Shown here: positions 18,542-27,891 of the stretch, one piece after another
How positions within the stretch are numbered: position 1 is the first letter of the stretch
Layout: every line of letters starts with the position of its first letter
Source of the DNA: Spartinivicinus marinus
Lineage (GTDB): Bacteria > Pseudomonadota > Gammaproteobacteria > Pseudomonadales > Zooshikellaceae
Assembly (NCBI RefSeq): GCF_026309355.1
Contig: NZ_JAPJZK010000001.1
Location: forward strand, 2,624,501-2,688,500
Length of the DNA: 64,000 nucleotides
Direction of reading: 5' to 3'
The notes under the pieces: generated by a model
Told to the model about the DNA's origin: nothing
The model's input: only the letters and a program-made list of their open reading frames with translations
Database searches by the model: none
Translations under genes and position numbers: made by a program

Positions 18542-20020
18542 ATGGGCGGTTTATCAAGCATAGGCAATTCAACACCAACAGCAAATCTGGTTGCTAATCA
18601 ACCAGCTCCAACAAGCAATGACCAACAAGCCAGTTGGCAGGGGCGTTCATTGAAGCTGCTTGAGTCGGGTAATAAGACTTTTAGCAACTCTATATACAGG
18701 CGTGGGCTACATATCCAAAGTTCAGAGCTTAAGGCATTACAAAAAGAGATTAAGTTACTGCAAAAGAATCAAGGCCCAGAGCAGCTTAGAAAAGTTGAAG
18801 ATGCATTATCTTTATGGAAAGAAAACCATCCAAAAGAGTATTCTAAGAGAAATAAGCATGTGCCTGAATTGCAAAAAGAGTTGAGCAGTTTAAAACAGCA
18901 ACACACTGCTGAAGCAAACCAAAGGCAAGCTGAAGTTAAAGAACAACAACAGTTGAATGATCCCCGTTATCAAGATTTTGAGCTGCGCAAAAAAGATGAA
19001 TTAAGAGAAGCACTTGAGCAGCTGCCAAGAGATCGAAGAAGTTATCAACAGCAGCACAGCCCTGAATATAGAAAGCATGCTAGACAACTTATTACAGATA
19101 GAAAAAAAGAGCTGAAACATATTACCAAGCAGCAAAAGCAGACTAAAGTAACTGCAGAAGTTATTAAGGATGTTTTAGAAAATCATTTAGGCCTGAAATT
19201 TAAGTCATTACCTAGATTTAATGCTGATATTCGAGCTGCAATTCATCATACTTTCTCAGAACAAACGGTTAACTATATACTGAATAAATGCCCAGAGCTT
19301 AAAGAGGATGGACCTGTTCAGTTGGAAAAAATCACATCTTCATTAAGCGCTTTAGATAGCCTTGTTAATCCCGGTGTTGTGATTGCACAAAAAAATGATG
19401 CAGCTCTAATTACGCCATTTCAACAATCTCGTTTCATTGGTGAAAGAGCCTTTGGGCAAGAAGGAATATGTGCAGCTTTATCAGCGAAATGGATGGCTTC
19501 TCAGCATATCCAGGATAACTTCTATCAAGATATTGGTTTTATGGATGGGTTTTCAGCATCTAAATTAACTGATGGTCAAGAAGAAGTGATGAATCTGGCT
19601 ATACAGTATTATAGTGATAATAACCGAGCACATACAGCTGGTGAACACTGGAATGCTACTGGTAAAAATAGAGAAGAAAAACTAACTGAATACTTTAAAG
19701 AAAATTATGGCTTAGAATTAGATGAAAGTCAGTCTGGGATTGATAACGATAAGCTAAATATTAGCCAGATTAACCAGCCTGGACTATATTATCTTGCCAT
19801 TCATGGTAATGGGCAAGACTCTGGTCACGCTTTAGCTGCAAAGGTTGAGCTTGTCAACAGTGGCAGAGATTGGGGGCAAAAAGTATTTACGTTGTTTGAT
19901 CCTAACTATGGAGAAGCACAGTTTAAAAATATTAATCAATTTCAGAGTTATGTACATAATTTAGTAAATGAAAGATATCCTGAATTAACAGATTCTTCCT
20001 TTGTACTATGCTTTAAATAG
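18542..20020 (+). CDS. YopT/AvrPphB-type cysteine protease (peptidase family C58), putative effector
   Basis: 492 residues. The N-terminal 40 are Ser/Asn/Gln-rich and unstructured, residues 60-200 are charged and coiled-coil-like (KKELSSL, KELKHITKQQKQ). The C-terminal domain has the C58 triad in order: Cys310 in GICAALSAKW, His429 in SGHALAAKV and Asp453 in FDPNYGE. The Cys-His distance is 119 residues, the same as I recall for YopT (Cys139, His258, Asp274). Known members are type III effectors that cut prenylated Rho GTPases or plant kinases. No signal peptide, chaperone gene or secretion genes are nearby. AGGAAACCTCATG gives the start. Delivery route and target unknown. Confidence 0.8.
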   Translation: MGGLSSIGNSTPTANLVANQPAPTSNDQQASWQGRSLKLLESGNKTFSNSIYRRGLHIQSSELKALQKEIKLLQKNQGPEQLRKVEDALSLWKENHPKEYSKRNKHVPELQKELSSLKQQHTAEANQRQAEVKEQQQLNDPRYQDFELRKKDELREALEQLPRDRRSYQQQHSPEYRKHARQLITDRKKELKHITKQQKQTKVTAEVIKDVLENHLGLKFKSLPRFNADIRAAIHHTFSEQTVNYILNKCPELKEDGPVQLEKITSSLSALDSLVNPGVVIAQKNDAALITPFQQSRFIGERAFGQEGICAALSAKWMASQHIQDNFYQDIGFMDGFSASKLTDGQEEVMNLAIQYYSDNNRAHTAGEHWNATGKNREEKLTEYFKENYGLELDESQSGIDNDKLNISQINQPGLYYLAIHGNGQDSGHALAAKVELVNSGRDWGQKVFTLFDPNYGEAQFKNINQFQSYVHNLVNERYPELTDSSFVLCFK

Positions 20021-20038
20021 TTATACACCGTAAAATTT

Positions 20039-20065
20039 CCAGTCAGAGTTTAAATCTCTGGCTGG
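20039..20065. terminator. Hairpin after the C58 protease gene
   Basis: CCAGTCAGAG and CTCTGGCTGG pair in 9 of 10 positions around a TTTAAAT loop, 18 bp after the stop codon. No pronounced T-tract follows. Confidence 0.45.
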
Positions 20066-20101
20066 TATTAAACTATAAAAATGCGTCTAATGTGTGTTTA
20101 A

Positions 20102-20296
20102 TTAGGGACCATCATCACCAAATTTCAGTAATATTTTATAACTGAAAAACCCACCAACAAGGCCCATTATTATTCCATAGGCGTTGAAATGGTAGATTGA
20201 GCTAAACAGCAAGTAGCCAATACCAATCATTAAGTAAAATAATAACAAAAAACCTAAAGACTCAAAAAAACGTTTATTCATCTTAGTAAAGTACAT
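20102..20296 (-). CDS. Small hypothetical membrane protein
   Basis: 64 residues with two predicted membrane helices (LGFLLLFYLMIGIGYLLFSSIY and GIIMGLVGGFFSYKILL), a short basic N-terminus and a polar C-terminus. Family not recognised. It stands alone, convergent with the C58 protease gene. Confidence 0.45.
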   Translation of the reverse strand: MYFTKMNKRFFESLGFLLLFYLMIGIGYLLFSSIYHFNAYGIIMGLVGGFFSYKILLKFGDDGP

Positions 20297-20490
20297 AGAT
20301 ATTTATTTAAACAGACGATTAACATGGCTAAATAGTCACATTACGTTGAGGTGCTATCAATTACTGTTTATCTATTGGTTCTATAGATTTGTTTAATAAA
20401 CATGTCAATATTTATTGCCAGGATTTGGCATTGCGAAGGCCTGGAACAAGGATATAGGTCTTTCAGTAGAGGGGCGAATGAGATTTTCAC

Positions 20491-21885
20491 TTAGCTACTA
20501 TAAACAGTTGCTGGAAGCCAGTTCACTAGGGCCGGGAATAGTAAAATAATCAACAAACCAGTAAGTTGTAGAATAATGAATGGTGTGACACCTCGGTAAA
20601 TAGTGCTTAGATTAATATCAGGCGGGCATACGCCTTTCAAGTAAAATAAGGCAAAGCCTACTGGCGGTGTGAGAAAAGAAGTTTGTAAGGTAACGGCGAC
20701 TAACATTATAAACCAAACAATCTCAGGGTTATCTATAACACCATAACCAGGTATATCTAAGTTAAGTGCTGAAATAACTGGTATAACTAGGGGTAGGATG
20801 ATAAGGGTAATTTCAATCCAATCCAATACAAATCCGAGTAAGAAAATAATACCAAGAATGAATAAAATAATGCCATAGTCACCAAAAGGTAAGCCAGTTA
20901 AAAATGATTCGATGAGCTCATCTCCGCCTAATTCTCTTAGTACTAAGGCAAATAGGGATGCACCGATAAAAATCATAAAAATGTAAGCAGTTACATTCAT
21001 GGTTTTATGAAGACATTCTTTGAATACTGCGAAGCTTAATTTACCGTGACTGAAAGCAAGTAAGGTTGCGCCCAGGGCACCAATACCCGAGGCTTCTGTA
21101 GGAGTGGCCCAGCCAGCAAAGATAGAACCTAAAACACTAATAATCAGTAATAAAGTAGGTATGGTAGCTTTAAGTACATTAAGCCATACATAGGCGTTCA
21201 CTCGCTCTACACGGTTGGGAGCTGGTAAATGTTCCGCACGAAAAAAGCCATATGTCAATATATAGAGAACATAAAGCATACCCAGCGTTAATCCTGGTAT
21301 CACTGCACCCATAAATAAGTCACCGACAGCAACACCGAGCTGGTCAGCCATAATAACCAGCATGATAGAGGGGGGAATCAAGATACCAAGAGTGCCAGCA
21401 GAGGCAATGGTACCGAGTGCAATGCTGTCTTTATATTGTTGATTACGCATGGCAGGTAGGGAAATCATTGCCAATAAAACCACCGATGCACCGATGATGC
21501 CTGTTGATGCAGCCAGAATAATACCGATGAGAGTAACAGTGACTGCAAGTCCACCTCTTACTTTTCCAAATAGTTTCTGGAGAGACTCCATTAAGGTTTC
21601 AGCAATACCTGATTTATCCAACATATGGCCCATAAAAACAAACATAGGTAATGCTACTAATATCCAATTATCCATAATTTTATAAATGCGATTAACTACC
21701 AAGCCTAGTGTCATGAAATCCAGGCCAGTAAATGCATCAAAATAGCTATCTGCATAATAACCAATAGCAGCGAATATCACGCCTATGCCAGCTAACACAT
21801 AAGCGACGGGAAAACCGGAAAATAACAAAATTATAAAGCTGCAAAACATGGCTATTACTAAAATCTCATTAACCTCCATCAACAT
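20491..21885 (-). CDS. TRAP transporter large permease (DctM type)
   Basis: 464 residues, about twelve hydrophobic segments, typical of the DctM subunit. Characteristic segments are FLLFSGFPVAYVLAGIG, LVALPMFVFMGHMLDKSGIAE, GIIGASVVLLAMISLPAM, ASAGTLGILIPPSIMLVIMAD and PTEASGIGALGA. This subunit carries the sodium-driven transport path. It overlaps the small-permease gene by 7 bp, so translation is probably coupled. Confidence 0.95.
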   Translation of the reverse strand: MLMEVNEILVIAMFCSFIILLFSGFPVAYVLAGIGVIFAAIGYYADSYFDAFTGLDFMTLGLVVNRIYKIMDNWILVALPMFVFMGHMLDKSGIAETLMESLQKLFGKVRGGLAVTVTLIGIILAASTGIIGASVVLLAMISLPAMRNQQYKDSIALGTIASAGTLGILIPPSIMLVIMADQLGVAVGDLFMGAVIPGLTLGMLYVLYILTYGFFRAEHLPAPNRVERVNAYVWLNVLKATIPTLLLIISVLGSIFAGWATPTEASGIGALGATLLAFSHGKLSFAVFKECLHKTMNVTAYIFMIFIGASLFALVLRELGGDELIESFLTGLPFGDYGIILFILGIIFLLGFVLDWIEITLIILPLVIPVISALNLDIPGYGVIDNPEIVWFIMLVAVTLQTSFLTPPVGFALFYLKGVCPPDINLSTIYRGVTPFIILQLTGLLIILLFPALVNWLPATVYSS

Positions 21886-22409
21886 CTCCAGCGAGTAACT
21901 AACATGTACACTTCATGATAAATTCGAGCAATAACAGTGATTGCTAACAAGACAAATGCAATCGGGATAATTGACTTAATTAGCCAGCGATAAGGTAACC
22001 CAGCAGGGGCAGCTGATCGCTCATTAATGCGCCAGGAGTCAGCTACAAAATCAAGGCTGTGAATAAAAATAATACTGACAAAGGGTATAACTAGAATTAA
22101 CAAGCCTATTATTTCTATTATATGCTGTGTCTTGGTTGAGAAATGGCTATAAAATAAGTCAACTCTGACATGGCTGTTTAATACTTGAGAGTAAGCCATA
22201 CCAAACATAAAACCAATGGCATATAGGTGCCACTGTAATTCTTCTAATATTATCAAGCCATTGGAAAAACCTTTACGCAGAACAACCTGTAAGATAATAA
22301 CAGCCATCAATACTGCGTAAGACCAAGAAATAACTTCGCCTGTTTTCTTTACCCAGTAATACACTACATTAACACCTGGCGGTGCCGGCAAATTTTCTTC
22401 TTGCCTCAT
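21879..22409 (-). CDS. TRAP transporter small permease (DctQ type)
   Basis: 176 residues with four membrane helices. The typical QWHLYAIGFMFGMAYSQVLNSHVRVDLFY motif is present, as is a cytoplasmic N-terminus. It partners the large permease and the periplasmic receptor encoded on either side. Confidence 0.92.
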   Translation of the reverse strand: MRQEENLPAPPGVNVVYYWVKKTGEVISWSYAVLMAVIILQVVLRKGFSNGLIILEELQWHLYAIGFMFGMAYSQVLNSHVRVDLFYSHFSTKTQHIIEIIGLLILVIPFVSIIFIHSLDFVADSWRINERSAAPAGLPYRWLIKSIIPIAFVLLAITVIARIYHEVYMLVTRWRC

Positions 22410-22435
22410 AAAATACTACTCTCTATGTTTTAAAT

Positions 22436-22455
22436 CATTCGCGAAGAGTATATTA
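22436..22455 (-). repeat. Terminal fragment of the dispersed repeat
   Basis: TCATTCGCGAAGAGTATATT matches the outer end of the dispersed repeat family (as at 34420-34434 and the reverse of 27892-27911). It lies at the stop codon of the dctP-type gene. Only the end is present. Confidence 0.4.
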
Positions 22456-23520
22456 AAGATTTCTTGGTAAAAAGGCTCTACTGGCCCAGGCAGCATATTT
22501 TACTCTGAAGCTGGATAAATCCTGATAAACCTTTTTAAACATAGGGTCTTTTTTGCTTTGCTCTGCAGCAACTTCCAGCCAGGCTTGTTTAAATGTGTTT
22601 AGCATTTTTTTGTCCCAGTTATGCATTTTCACACCACGCTCTCGTTCATTTTTTATTATTGCATCAAACTGAATATATTCAGATTCGGCAATTGAGTTAG
22701 TTACGGAAGCCATACAAGTTGCTGATAACTGTGATTGCTGGCTTTTACTCATGGCTTGCCATTGCTTTTTATTAACAAGTAATTCAAATATTGTGGACTG
22801 TTGATGCCAACCAGGGAAATAGTTATGTTTGGCTACCTTATAGATGCCTAGTTTTTCATCAATTGCGGGCTGGGAATATTCTGTGGCTTCTATAGCTCCT
22901 TTTTCCAGTGCACTAAAAATTTCTCCGCCTGGTAACAATGAGGTAGAAGCACCAAGCTTTTGTAAAACCTCACCACCTAATCCAAAAAACCGTATATTTA
23001 AACCTTTAAAATCTTCTGCTGAGTTGACGGGCTTTTTAAACCAGCCTGATGTTTCTGGTGAAATAATTGCACAAGGCAAGACTTTTACTTTGTAGCCTGC
23101 ATTGTCATACATTTCTTGATATAGCTTCAGTCCGTTGCCATAGTACAACCAAGCCATGTATTCAGGCGCTTCAGGCCCAAAAGGAATAGATGAAAATAAG
23201 CTGGCTGCCGCCATTTTGCCTGCCCAGTAACCGGCAGTTGTATAGCCACTATTCACTTTACCAGTAGATACAGCATCCAGAATTTCAAAAGGAGCAACCA
23301 ATTTATTTGGTTCATACAGCTTCATTTTAATAGTGCCACTAGAAATCAGAGGCAGTTGTTGAGCAACCCATTTGATAGGAGTGCCTAATGCAGGTAAAGA
23401 AGAATTAAAAGCTATAGGAGTTTTGAGTAATACCTTTTTAGCTGCAAGTGTTTGTGTACTGACTATAATGCTTGCAACTATAGTTGTAGAAATTAATATT
23501 TTTTTAGAAAGTTGTCTCAT
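22453..23520 (-). CDS. TRAP transporter periplasmic receptor (DctP type)
   Basis: 355 residues. Signal peptide at 1-27 (KKILISTTIVASIIVSTQTLAA). The mature protein shows the DctP pattern: VSTGKVNSGYTTAGYWAGK, SAEDFKGLNIRFFGLGGEVLQKLGAS (containing the ligand-binding arginine), LPGGEIFSALEKGAIEATEYSQPAIDEKLG and the W-handed helix region. The layout is that of receptors for larger carboxylates such as aromatic or 2-oxo acids. It forms an operon with the two permease genes. Confidence 0.92.
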   Translation of the reverse strand: MRQLSKKILISTTIVASIIVSTQTLAAKKVLLKTPIAFNSSLPALGTPIKWVAQQLPLISSGTIKMKLYEPNKLVAPFEILDAVSTGKVNSGYTTAGYWAGKMAAASLFSSIPFGPEAPEYMAWLYYGNGLKLYQEMYDNAGYKVKVLPCAIISPETSGWFKKPVNSAEDFKGLNIRFFGLGGEVLQKLGASTSLLPGGEIFSALEKGAIEATEYSQPAIDEKLGIYKVAKHNYFPGWHQQSTIFELLVNKKQWQAMSKSQQSQLSATCMASVTNSIAESEYIQFDAIIKNERERGVKMHNWDKKMLNTFKQAWLEVAAEQSKKDPMFKKVYQDLSSFRVKYAAWASRAFLPRNL

Positions 23521-23630
23521 TTAGTAATATCCTATTACAAACCGGGTTGTCCATACTCACTTCAAAGCTTTCGCCTAATGTATATATAGTCGAAGTGAAG
23601 AGTATAACTATAAGAATTAAAGGAGAAACT

Positions 23631-25250
23631 ATGCAAGGGAATATAATGCAGTTTTCGCTACTTACCCACGACATCATTCGTAAAGCTGTTGAACGAAGCC
23701 CTGATCAATTAATCGTATCACGAACACTTGATGGCGATGTTTATCAGTATACTTATGCTGATGCATATCAACGGATACAACGGCTGGCAAACGGACTGAC
23801 AAATATAGGGGTAAAAACAGGGCAGCGAATCGGTACTTTGGCGTGGAGCCATTACCAGCACTTAGAGTGTTACTATGCAATATCTGGTATTGGGGCTGTA
23901 GTGCATCCAATTAATGTCAGGTTATTTCCTGAGCAAATCAAATACATAATTAATCATGCTGAAGACCAGTATTTATTTATTGACCCTGAGTTTATTCCGT
24001 TAGTAGAAAAGTTTTATCAAGAATTACCGAGTGTAAAAGGCTATATCGTCAATTGCACCCAAGCGCAGCTCCCTCAAACCAGATTGTCCAATGTTATTGC
24101 CTATGAACAACTACTTAGTGAACAGCAATCATATTTTGACTGGCAGCGATTTGATAGTCGGCAGGCAGCGTCACTCTGTTATACGTCAGGTACTACTGGA
24201 TACCCAAAAGGCGTTTTAGCTGATCATTATGCTTGTGTGTTACATGCAACCGTTACTGGCAGCTCGCAATTTTTAGACCTGTCACCTGATACTTCGGCAC
24301 TACCTGCTGTGCCAATGTATCATGTGTGTGCATGGGGGTTGCCATTTTCTGCTATTTTATATGGCTGTAAACTGGTGATGCCTGGCTCGCGGCTAGATGG
24401 TGCTTCTTTATATCAGTTAATTGAACAGCAACAGGTTGATAAAGCATTTGGAGTACCTACTATTTGGCAAACGTTTTATCATTATTTGCAGGAAACTGAT
24501 CATCACGTGCCCAGCCTGAAATTAATTGCTGTGGGAGGAGCTACATCACCACCAGCTTTAGTTGAGGCCTATGCAAAAGAATACAATATTTATTGGATGG
24601 GGCTATGGGGAATGACGGAAACAGGCCCTCTTGCAACTAGTGCCGCCCCAACGCCTAGAGTTATGGAGTTGCCTTTAAAAGAGCGTATTGTAATTCAAAG
24701 TTCTGCAGGGCAGCCGATCTTTGGAATAGAAATTGAAATTTTTGATGATAATAATAAGCCGCTAGCTCATAATGGTGATACCTGTGGCTATTTAAAGGTA
24801 AAAGGCCCTTGGGTAGTTGAACGCTACTTTAATAGCGAAGTGAAAGTGTGTGATGATAATGGATGGTTTGATACGGGGGATATAGCCACAATTGATAAAA
24901 GTGGTTATTTACGTATTATCGATAGAAGTAAAGACCTGATTAAATCTGGTGGAGAATGGATTTCATCTGCCATATTAGAAAATGCTGCGCTCCATGATTC
25001 TGCTATTCAGCAAGCTTGTGTTGTAGCTGCCAAGCATCCGAAATGGGGAGAGCGGCCGATTATGTTAATTGTGGTGAAACCTGACCAATCATTTGATAAA
25101 AATCAACTAAGAGCAGTACTTGCAGAACACGTAGCCTCTTGGTGGTTACCCGATGCAATTATTCAGGTAGCGGAATTACCTTTGACAGGGACTGGAAAAC
25201 TCAGAAAGGTTGAGCTGCGAAAACAGTATCAGAACTATTTATTAATCTAA
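23631..25250 (+). CDS. Acyl-CoA ligase (AMP-forming, ANL family)
   Basis: 539 residues. The P-loop SLCYTSGTTGYPKGVLADH lies near residue 180, GLWGMTETGPLAT near 325, and the hinge region WFDTGDIATIDKSGYLRIIDRSKDLIKSGGEWIS near 415-450. TGTGKLRKVEL near the end has the catalytic lysine. The layout equals medium/long-chain fatty acid CoA ligases. The start is ATG 23631 because AAGGAGAA lies 4-5 nt before it; a longer frame from 23547 lacks a ribosome site. The gene diverges from the TRAP operon, so it may activate the acid that the transporter brings in. Confidence 0.9.
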   Translation: MQGNIMQFSLLTHDIIRKAVERSPDQLIVSRTLDGDVYQYTYADAYQRIQRLANGLTNIGVKTGQRIGTLAWSHYQHLECYYAISGIGAVVHPINVRLFPEQIKYIINHAEDQYLFIDPEFIPLVEKFYQELPSVKGYIVNCTQAQLPQTRLSNVIAYEQLLSEQQSYFDWQRFDSRQAASLCYTSGTTGYPKGVLADHYACVLHATVTGSSQFLDLSPDTSALPAVPMYHVCAWGLPFSAILYGCKLVMPGSRLDGASLYQLIEQQQVDKAFGVPTIWQTFYHYLQETDHHVPSLKLIAVGGATSPPALVEAYAKEYNIYWMGLWGMTETGPLATSAAPTPRVMELPLKERIVIQSSAGQPIFGIEIEIFDDNNKPLAHNGDTCGYLKVKGPWVVERYFNSEVKVCDDNGWFDTGDIATIDKSGYLRIIDRSKDLIKSGGEWISSAILENAALHDSAIQQACVVAAKHPKWGERPIMLIVVKPDQSFDKNQLRAVLAEHVASWWLPDAIIQVAELPLTGTGKLRKVELRKQYQNYLLI

Positions 25251-25344
25251 GAAATAAAATTTTTAATAAAGGCGGATTCATCTAATAGTTAGCCCGAATA
25301 TTCTGAAAAATAACTAGTAAAGTATCCGGGCAAGCCATTAATAA

Positions 25345-25728
25345 TTAGCTGTACATTGGTTTCCCATCATTTAGGTGAATCCACCCTTTAACTATTCGGT
25401 AGATGGTCCAAATGCCATTAGCGACCAGTAATAAATAACCAATGATAAAGATTGTGGTAATGAAGCCAATGACTGTCCAAAGAACGCTGAACCAAAAAGT
25501 ACGGATTTGCCAGCGGAAGTGAGACTCAGCCAAGGTGCCTTGAACATCCTCTTTTTTAACATAGTTAATAACAACAGCCACAATGAAGGTAATACCTAAT
25601 ATAAAAGCTGCAGCCTGCAAGGCATAGACTAGGGTAGCAGTAGACTTTGCTGAGCTCTCATCTGTACTGGTATTAACATTAGTAGTTGTTCTGGCGCTTG
25701 TTTCAGTAGTTGGGCTAGAATCACTCAT
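25345..25728 (-). CDS. DUF4870-type small membrane protein
   Basis: 127 residues. A Ser/Thr-rich cytoplasmic N-terminus of about 40 residues precedes three hydrophobic segments (ATLVYALQAAAFILGITFIVAVVINYV, FWFSVLWTVIGFITTIFIIGYLLLVANGIWTIYRIV). The intervening DVQGTLAESHFRWQIRTFW block is typical of the family. Function unknown. Start at ATG 25728 because AAGGAGAAGTT precedes it; the upstream frame to 25791 is not needed. Confidence 0.7.
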   Translation of the reverse strand: MSDSSPTTETSARTTTNVNTSTDESSAKSTATLVYALQAAAFILGITFIVAVVINYVKKEDVQGTLAESHFRWQIRTFWFSVLWTVIGFITTIFIIGYLLLVANGIWTIYRIVKGWIHLNDGKPMYS

Positions 25729-26009
25729 AACTTCTCCTTTTACATGAGGCTTGTGTTGGTCATAGCATGCAATTAAATTCTTAGATAACAATTATTTTAT
25801 TAATCGCGTGAATTTAATTTATAATTTCGGCATGAAATGTTAGCAAATATTGTACTCTACTTATTGTATTTTTCATAAAAAATGTTGCTTAGTTAACACT
25901 GAATTATGAAATAACGCTTAGAGTTTTCCTTAAATGAACAACAGTTATACTAATCTTTATTAATACTTCATGTTGCTAGATTAGGTATAAGCCATCTACA
26001 CTTTTGTCA

Positions 26010-26675
26010 ATGTATAGAGTCATTTGGATTTTAGCTGTTATAATAGCTAGTTCCTCCACTGGAGCTGAACTAACGCTTTCTATTGCACAAATAACAGGCG
26101 AAGACCCTCTTACGGTTCTTTCTAAGAAAATATTGCGCTCAGCCTATAAAAGTATTGGAGTTAAGGTAAAGTTTATTAAATTGCCTGGCGAAAGGGCGTT
26201 GGCATTGACTAATCAAGGTGTCATAGATGGAGAGCTATTTCGAAAGGGAGGATTGGCTAATCAATATCCAAATCTAATTCAAGTACCCTATTCTTATATT
26301 GGCTCTAGCTCAGTTGTTTTTGTTAAGTCTAAAATATTTCAAGTTGAGGGCTGGGAAAGCCTGAGGCCATATAGAATCGCAGTCATGGTGGGTTATAAAG
26401 TAGCAGAACAAAATACTAAGGGATTTAAAGTTTCATTTGTTGATACACCTGAGCAAGGTTTTCAAATGCTAGCAATTGATAGGGTTGATATAGTTATAGC
26501 CCCACCTGTTATAGGTCAAAGCTATGTTGATAGGCTAGGGCTTAAGGGTATTCAAATGCTATTACCTCCATTACAAGAAGCGGCTATGTATCATTACCTG
26601 CATAAAAAACATAAAACATTGCTACCAAAAATTAGCGCAGCTCTACAGAATATGGTGGAAAATGATAGTGATTAG
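26010..26675 (+). CDS. Periplasmic substrate-binding protein-like, short
   Basis: About 221 residues with a signal peptide (IWILAVIIASSSTGAELTLSI). It has the LSIAQITGEDPLTVLSKKILRSAYKSIGVKVKF pattern and LALTNQGVIDGELFRKG typical of solitary family-3 binding proteins. It is shorter than its relatives in this window (252-285 residues). ATG 26010 and the TTG two codons earlier both lack a good ribosome site. Convergent with another binding-protein gene 33 bp away. Ligand unknown. Confidence 0.65.
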   Translation: MYRVIWILAVIIASSSTGAELTLSIAQITGEDPLTVLSKKILRSAYKSIGVKVKFIKLPGERALALTNQGVIDGELFRKGGLANQYPNLIQVPYSYIGSSSVVFVKSKIFQVEGWESLRPYRIAVMVGYKVAEQNTKGFKVSFVDTPEQGFQMLAIDRVDIVIAPPVIGQSYVDRLGLKGIQMLLPPLQEAAMYHYLHKKHKTLLPKISAALQNMVENDSD

Positions 26676-26708
26676 TTAAACGTTGACTCACTTATAATAT
26701 ATAGAACT

Positions 26709-27467
26709 CTATTTTTCATACTTATTAGCGAGCAAATCATCAAAATAATACTGATCATACTTCCCACTTTTTTTTAGATTTGCTATGGCTTTGTCGAAAA
26801 TATCAATTATTTTCTTGTTGTTATTGTTTTTAGACATTAATAAATATGCGGGCTTTTTCTTAATTGGTAAAGGGTGATTGGTGAATAGCTTTTTCAGACT
26901 TTCTGGGAAATGTTTGTTTATTTCATAATAACCAACGGTTAAATCATGGGGTATGATATCAACTCTTTGCTTGTAAAGCATTTTTAATAACTGTAGATCT
27001 GACTTAACTCGATTAATATTAATTAACCCTTCTTTCTCATAACGATTGAATTCATCACTATAGTGATAGCCAATAGTTGCGGCTATTCTTTTACCCCTTA
27101 AATCTTCAAAACTACTCCATGCAAAAGGGTTATCTTTAAGATGAAAGAATACATAGCTTATGTTGCCAATAGGTTCCTTACTATAAAAAAAATCTTTTTC
27201 TCGTTCTGAGGTTTTTGACCAAAGAAAAGTACCATCCGCTTTGCCTTTTCGCACCATCTCTAGTGCTCTGGCCCAGCTAGTAAACTGGTACCTGACAGTG
27301 ATGTCTTGAGTCGCGAAAACTTCTGTCAGTATTCTAGGGGTAATACCATAGTATTTTAAGGATTCAGAAACATAAGGAGGCCATTCTCCTCCAGCCAAGC
27401 TGATGGTGTTATTAGCTTGAGTAAAGCTGGCATAGATTATGAGTGTTAAGCTAAGCAGCTTTTTCAT
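26709..27467 (-). CDS. Periplasmic substrate-binding protein, SBP_bac_3 type, solitary
   Basis: 252 residues. Signal peptide KKLLSLTLIIYASFTQA. The mature part has GGEWPPYVSESLKYYGITPRILTEVFATQDI and FTSWARALEMVRKGKADGTFLWSKTSERE..YSKEPIG, the classical opening and second-lobe motifs of family-3 binding proteins. The C-terminus ends FDKAIANLKKSGKYDQYYFDDL. No transporter genes adjacent. Ligand unknown. Confidence 0.78.
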   Translation of the reverse strand: MKKLLSLTLIIYASFTQANNTISLAGGEWPPYVSESLKYYGITPRILTEVFATQDITVRYQFTSWARALEMVRKGKADGTFLWSKTSEREKDFFYSKEPIGNISYVFFHLKDNPFAWSSFEDLRGKRIAATIGYHYSDEFNRYEKEGLININRVKSDLQLLKMLYKQRVDIIPHDLTVGYYEINKHFPESLKKLFTNHPLPIKKKPAYLLMSKNNNNKKIIDIFDKAIANLKKSGKYDQYYFDDLLANKYEK

Positions 27468-27605
27468 ATATTACCTGTAAGAGTTTAAAGCAAAAATCCA
27501 CGCTACTTTATGGCTGTTGCTCTAAAAGCTTAGTACAAACTCAGCTAAGTGTGGGCTACTCATTAAACCCCTCATAATCTAGTTAGTGTTAGTTATAATG
27601 ATCTG

Positions 27606-27848
27606 TTAGGGATTACAGTTAGCTTTTGGCGTATTAATCAATGAACTACTATGATGGCGAAATTTTTGAGAGGGTGGTGTAGTTAATTTAGGTGCTCGTG
27701 ACTTAATATTATAGTCGGTACAACCGTTAAGCTTTGATCCAGAGTGTTGCTGTTGATCGGAAATGGTATAAATACTTTGGTCTGATAAGCTTGGTTGAGC
27801 AGCTGAAACAGATGTTATTCCATAGCTTACAATTGATAGAAAACACAA
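27606..27848 (-). CDS. Hypothetical small secreted protein
   Basis: 80 codons starting at TTG 27848 without a clear ribosome site. A hydrophobic, signal-peptide-like N-terminus (CFLSIVSYGITSVSAAQ) precedes a polar Ser/Gln/Pro-rich tail with two cysteines. No family recognised; possibly not a gene. Confidence 0.3.
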   Translation of the reverse strand: MCFLSIVSYGITSVSAAQPSLSDQSIYTISDQQQHSGSKLNGCTDYNIKSRAPKLTTPPSQKFRHHSSSLINTPKANCNP

Positions 27849-27891
27849 GTTGATAAATTATGATCCAATTTAAATATTATTTTTCTAGGCA

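Noticed and set aside
18542-20020. Type III or type VI secretion genes near the C58 protease.
   Set aside because: Neighbouring genes encode a TPR protein, a small membrane protein and a TRAP transporter; the small TPR protein lacks features of a type III chaperone that I could support.
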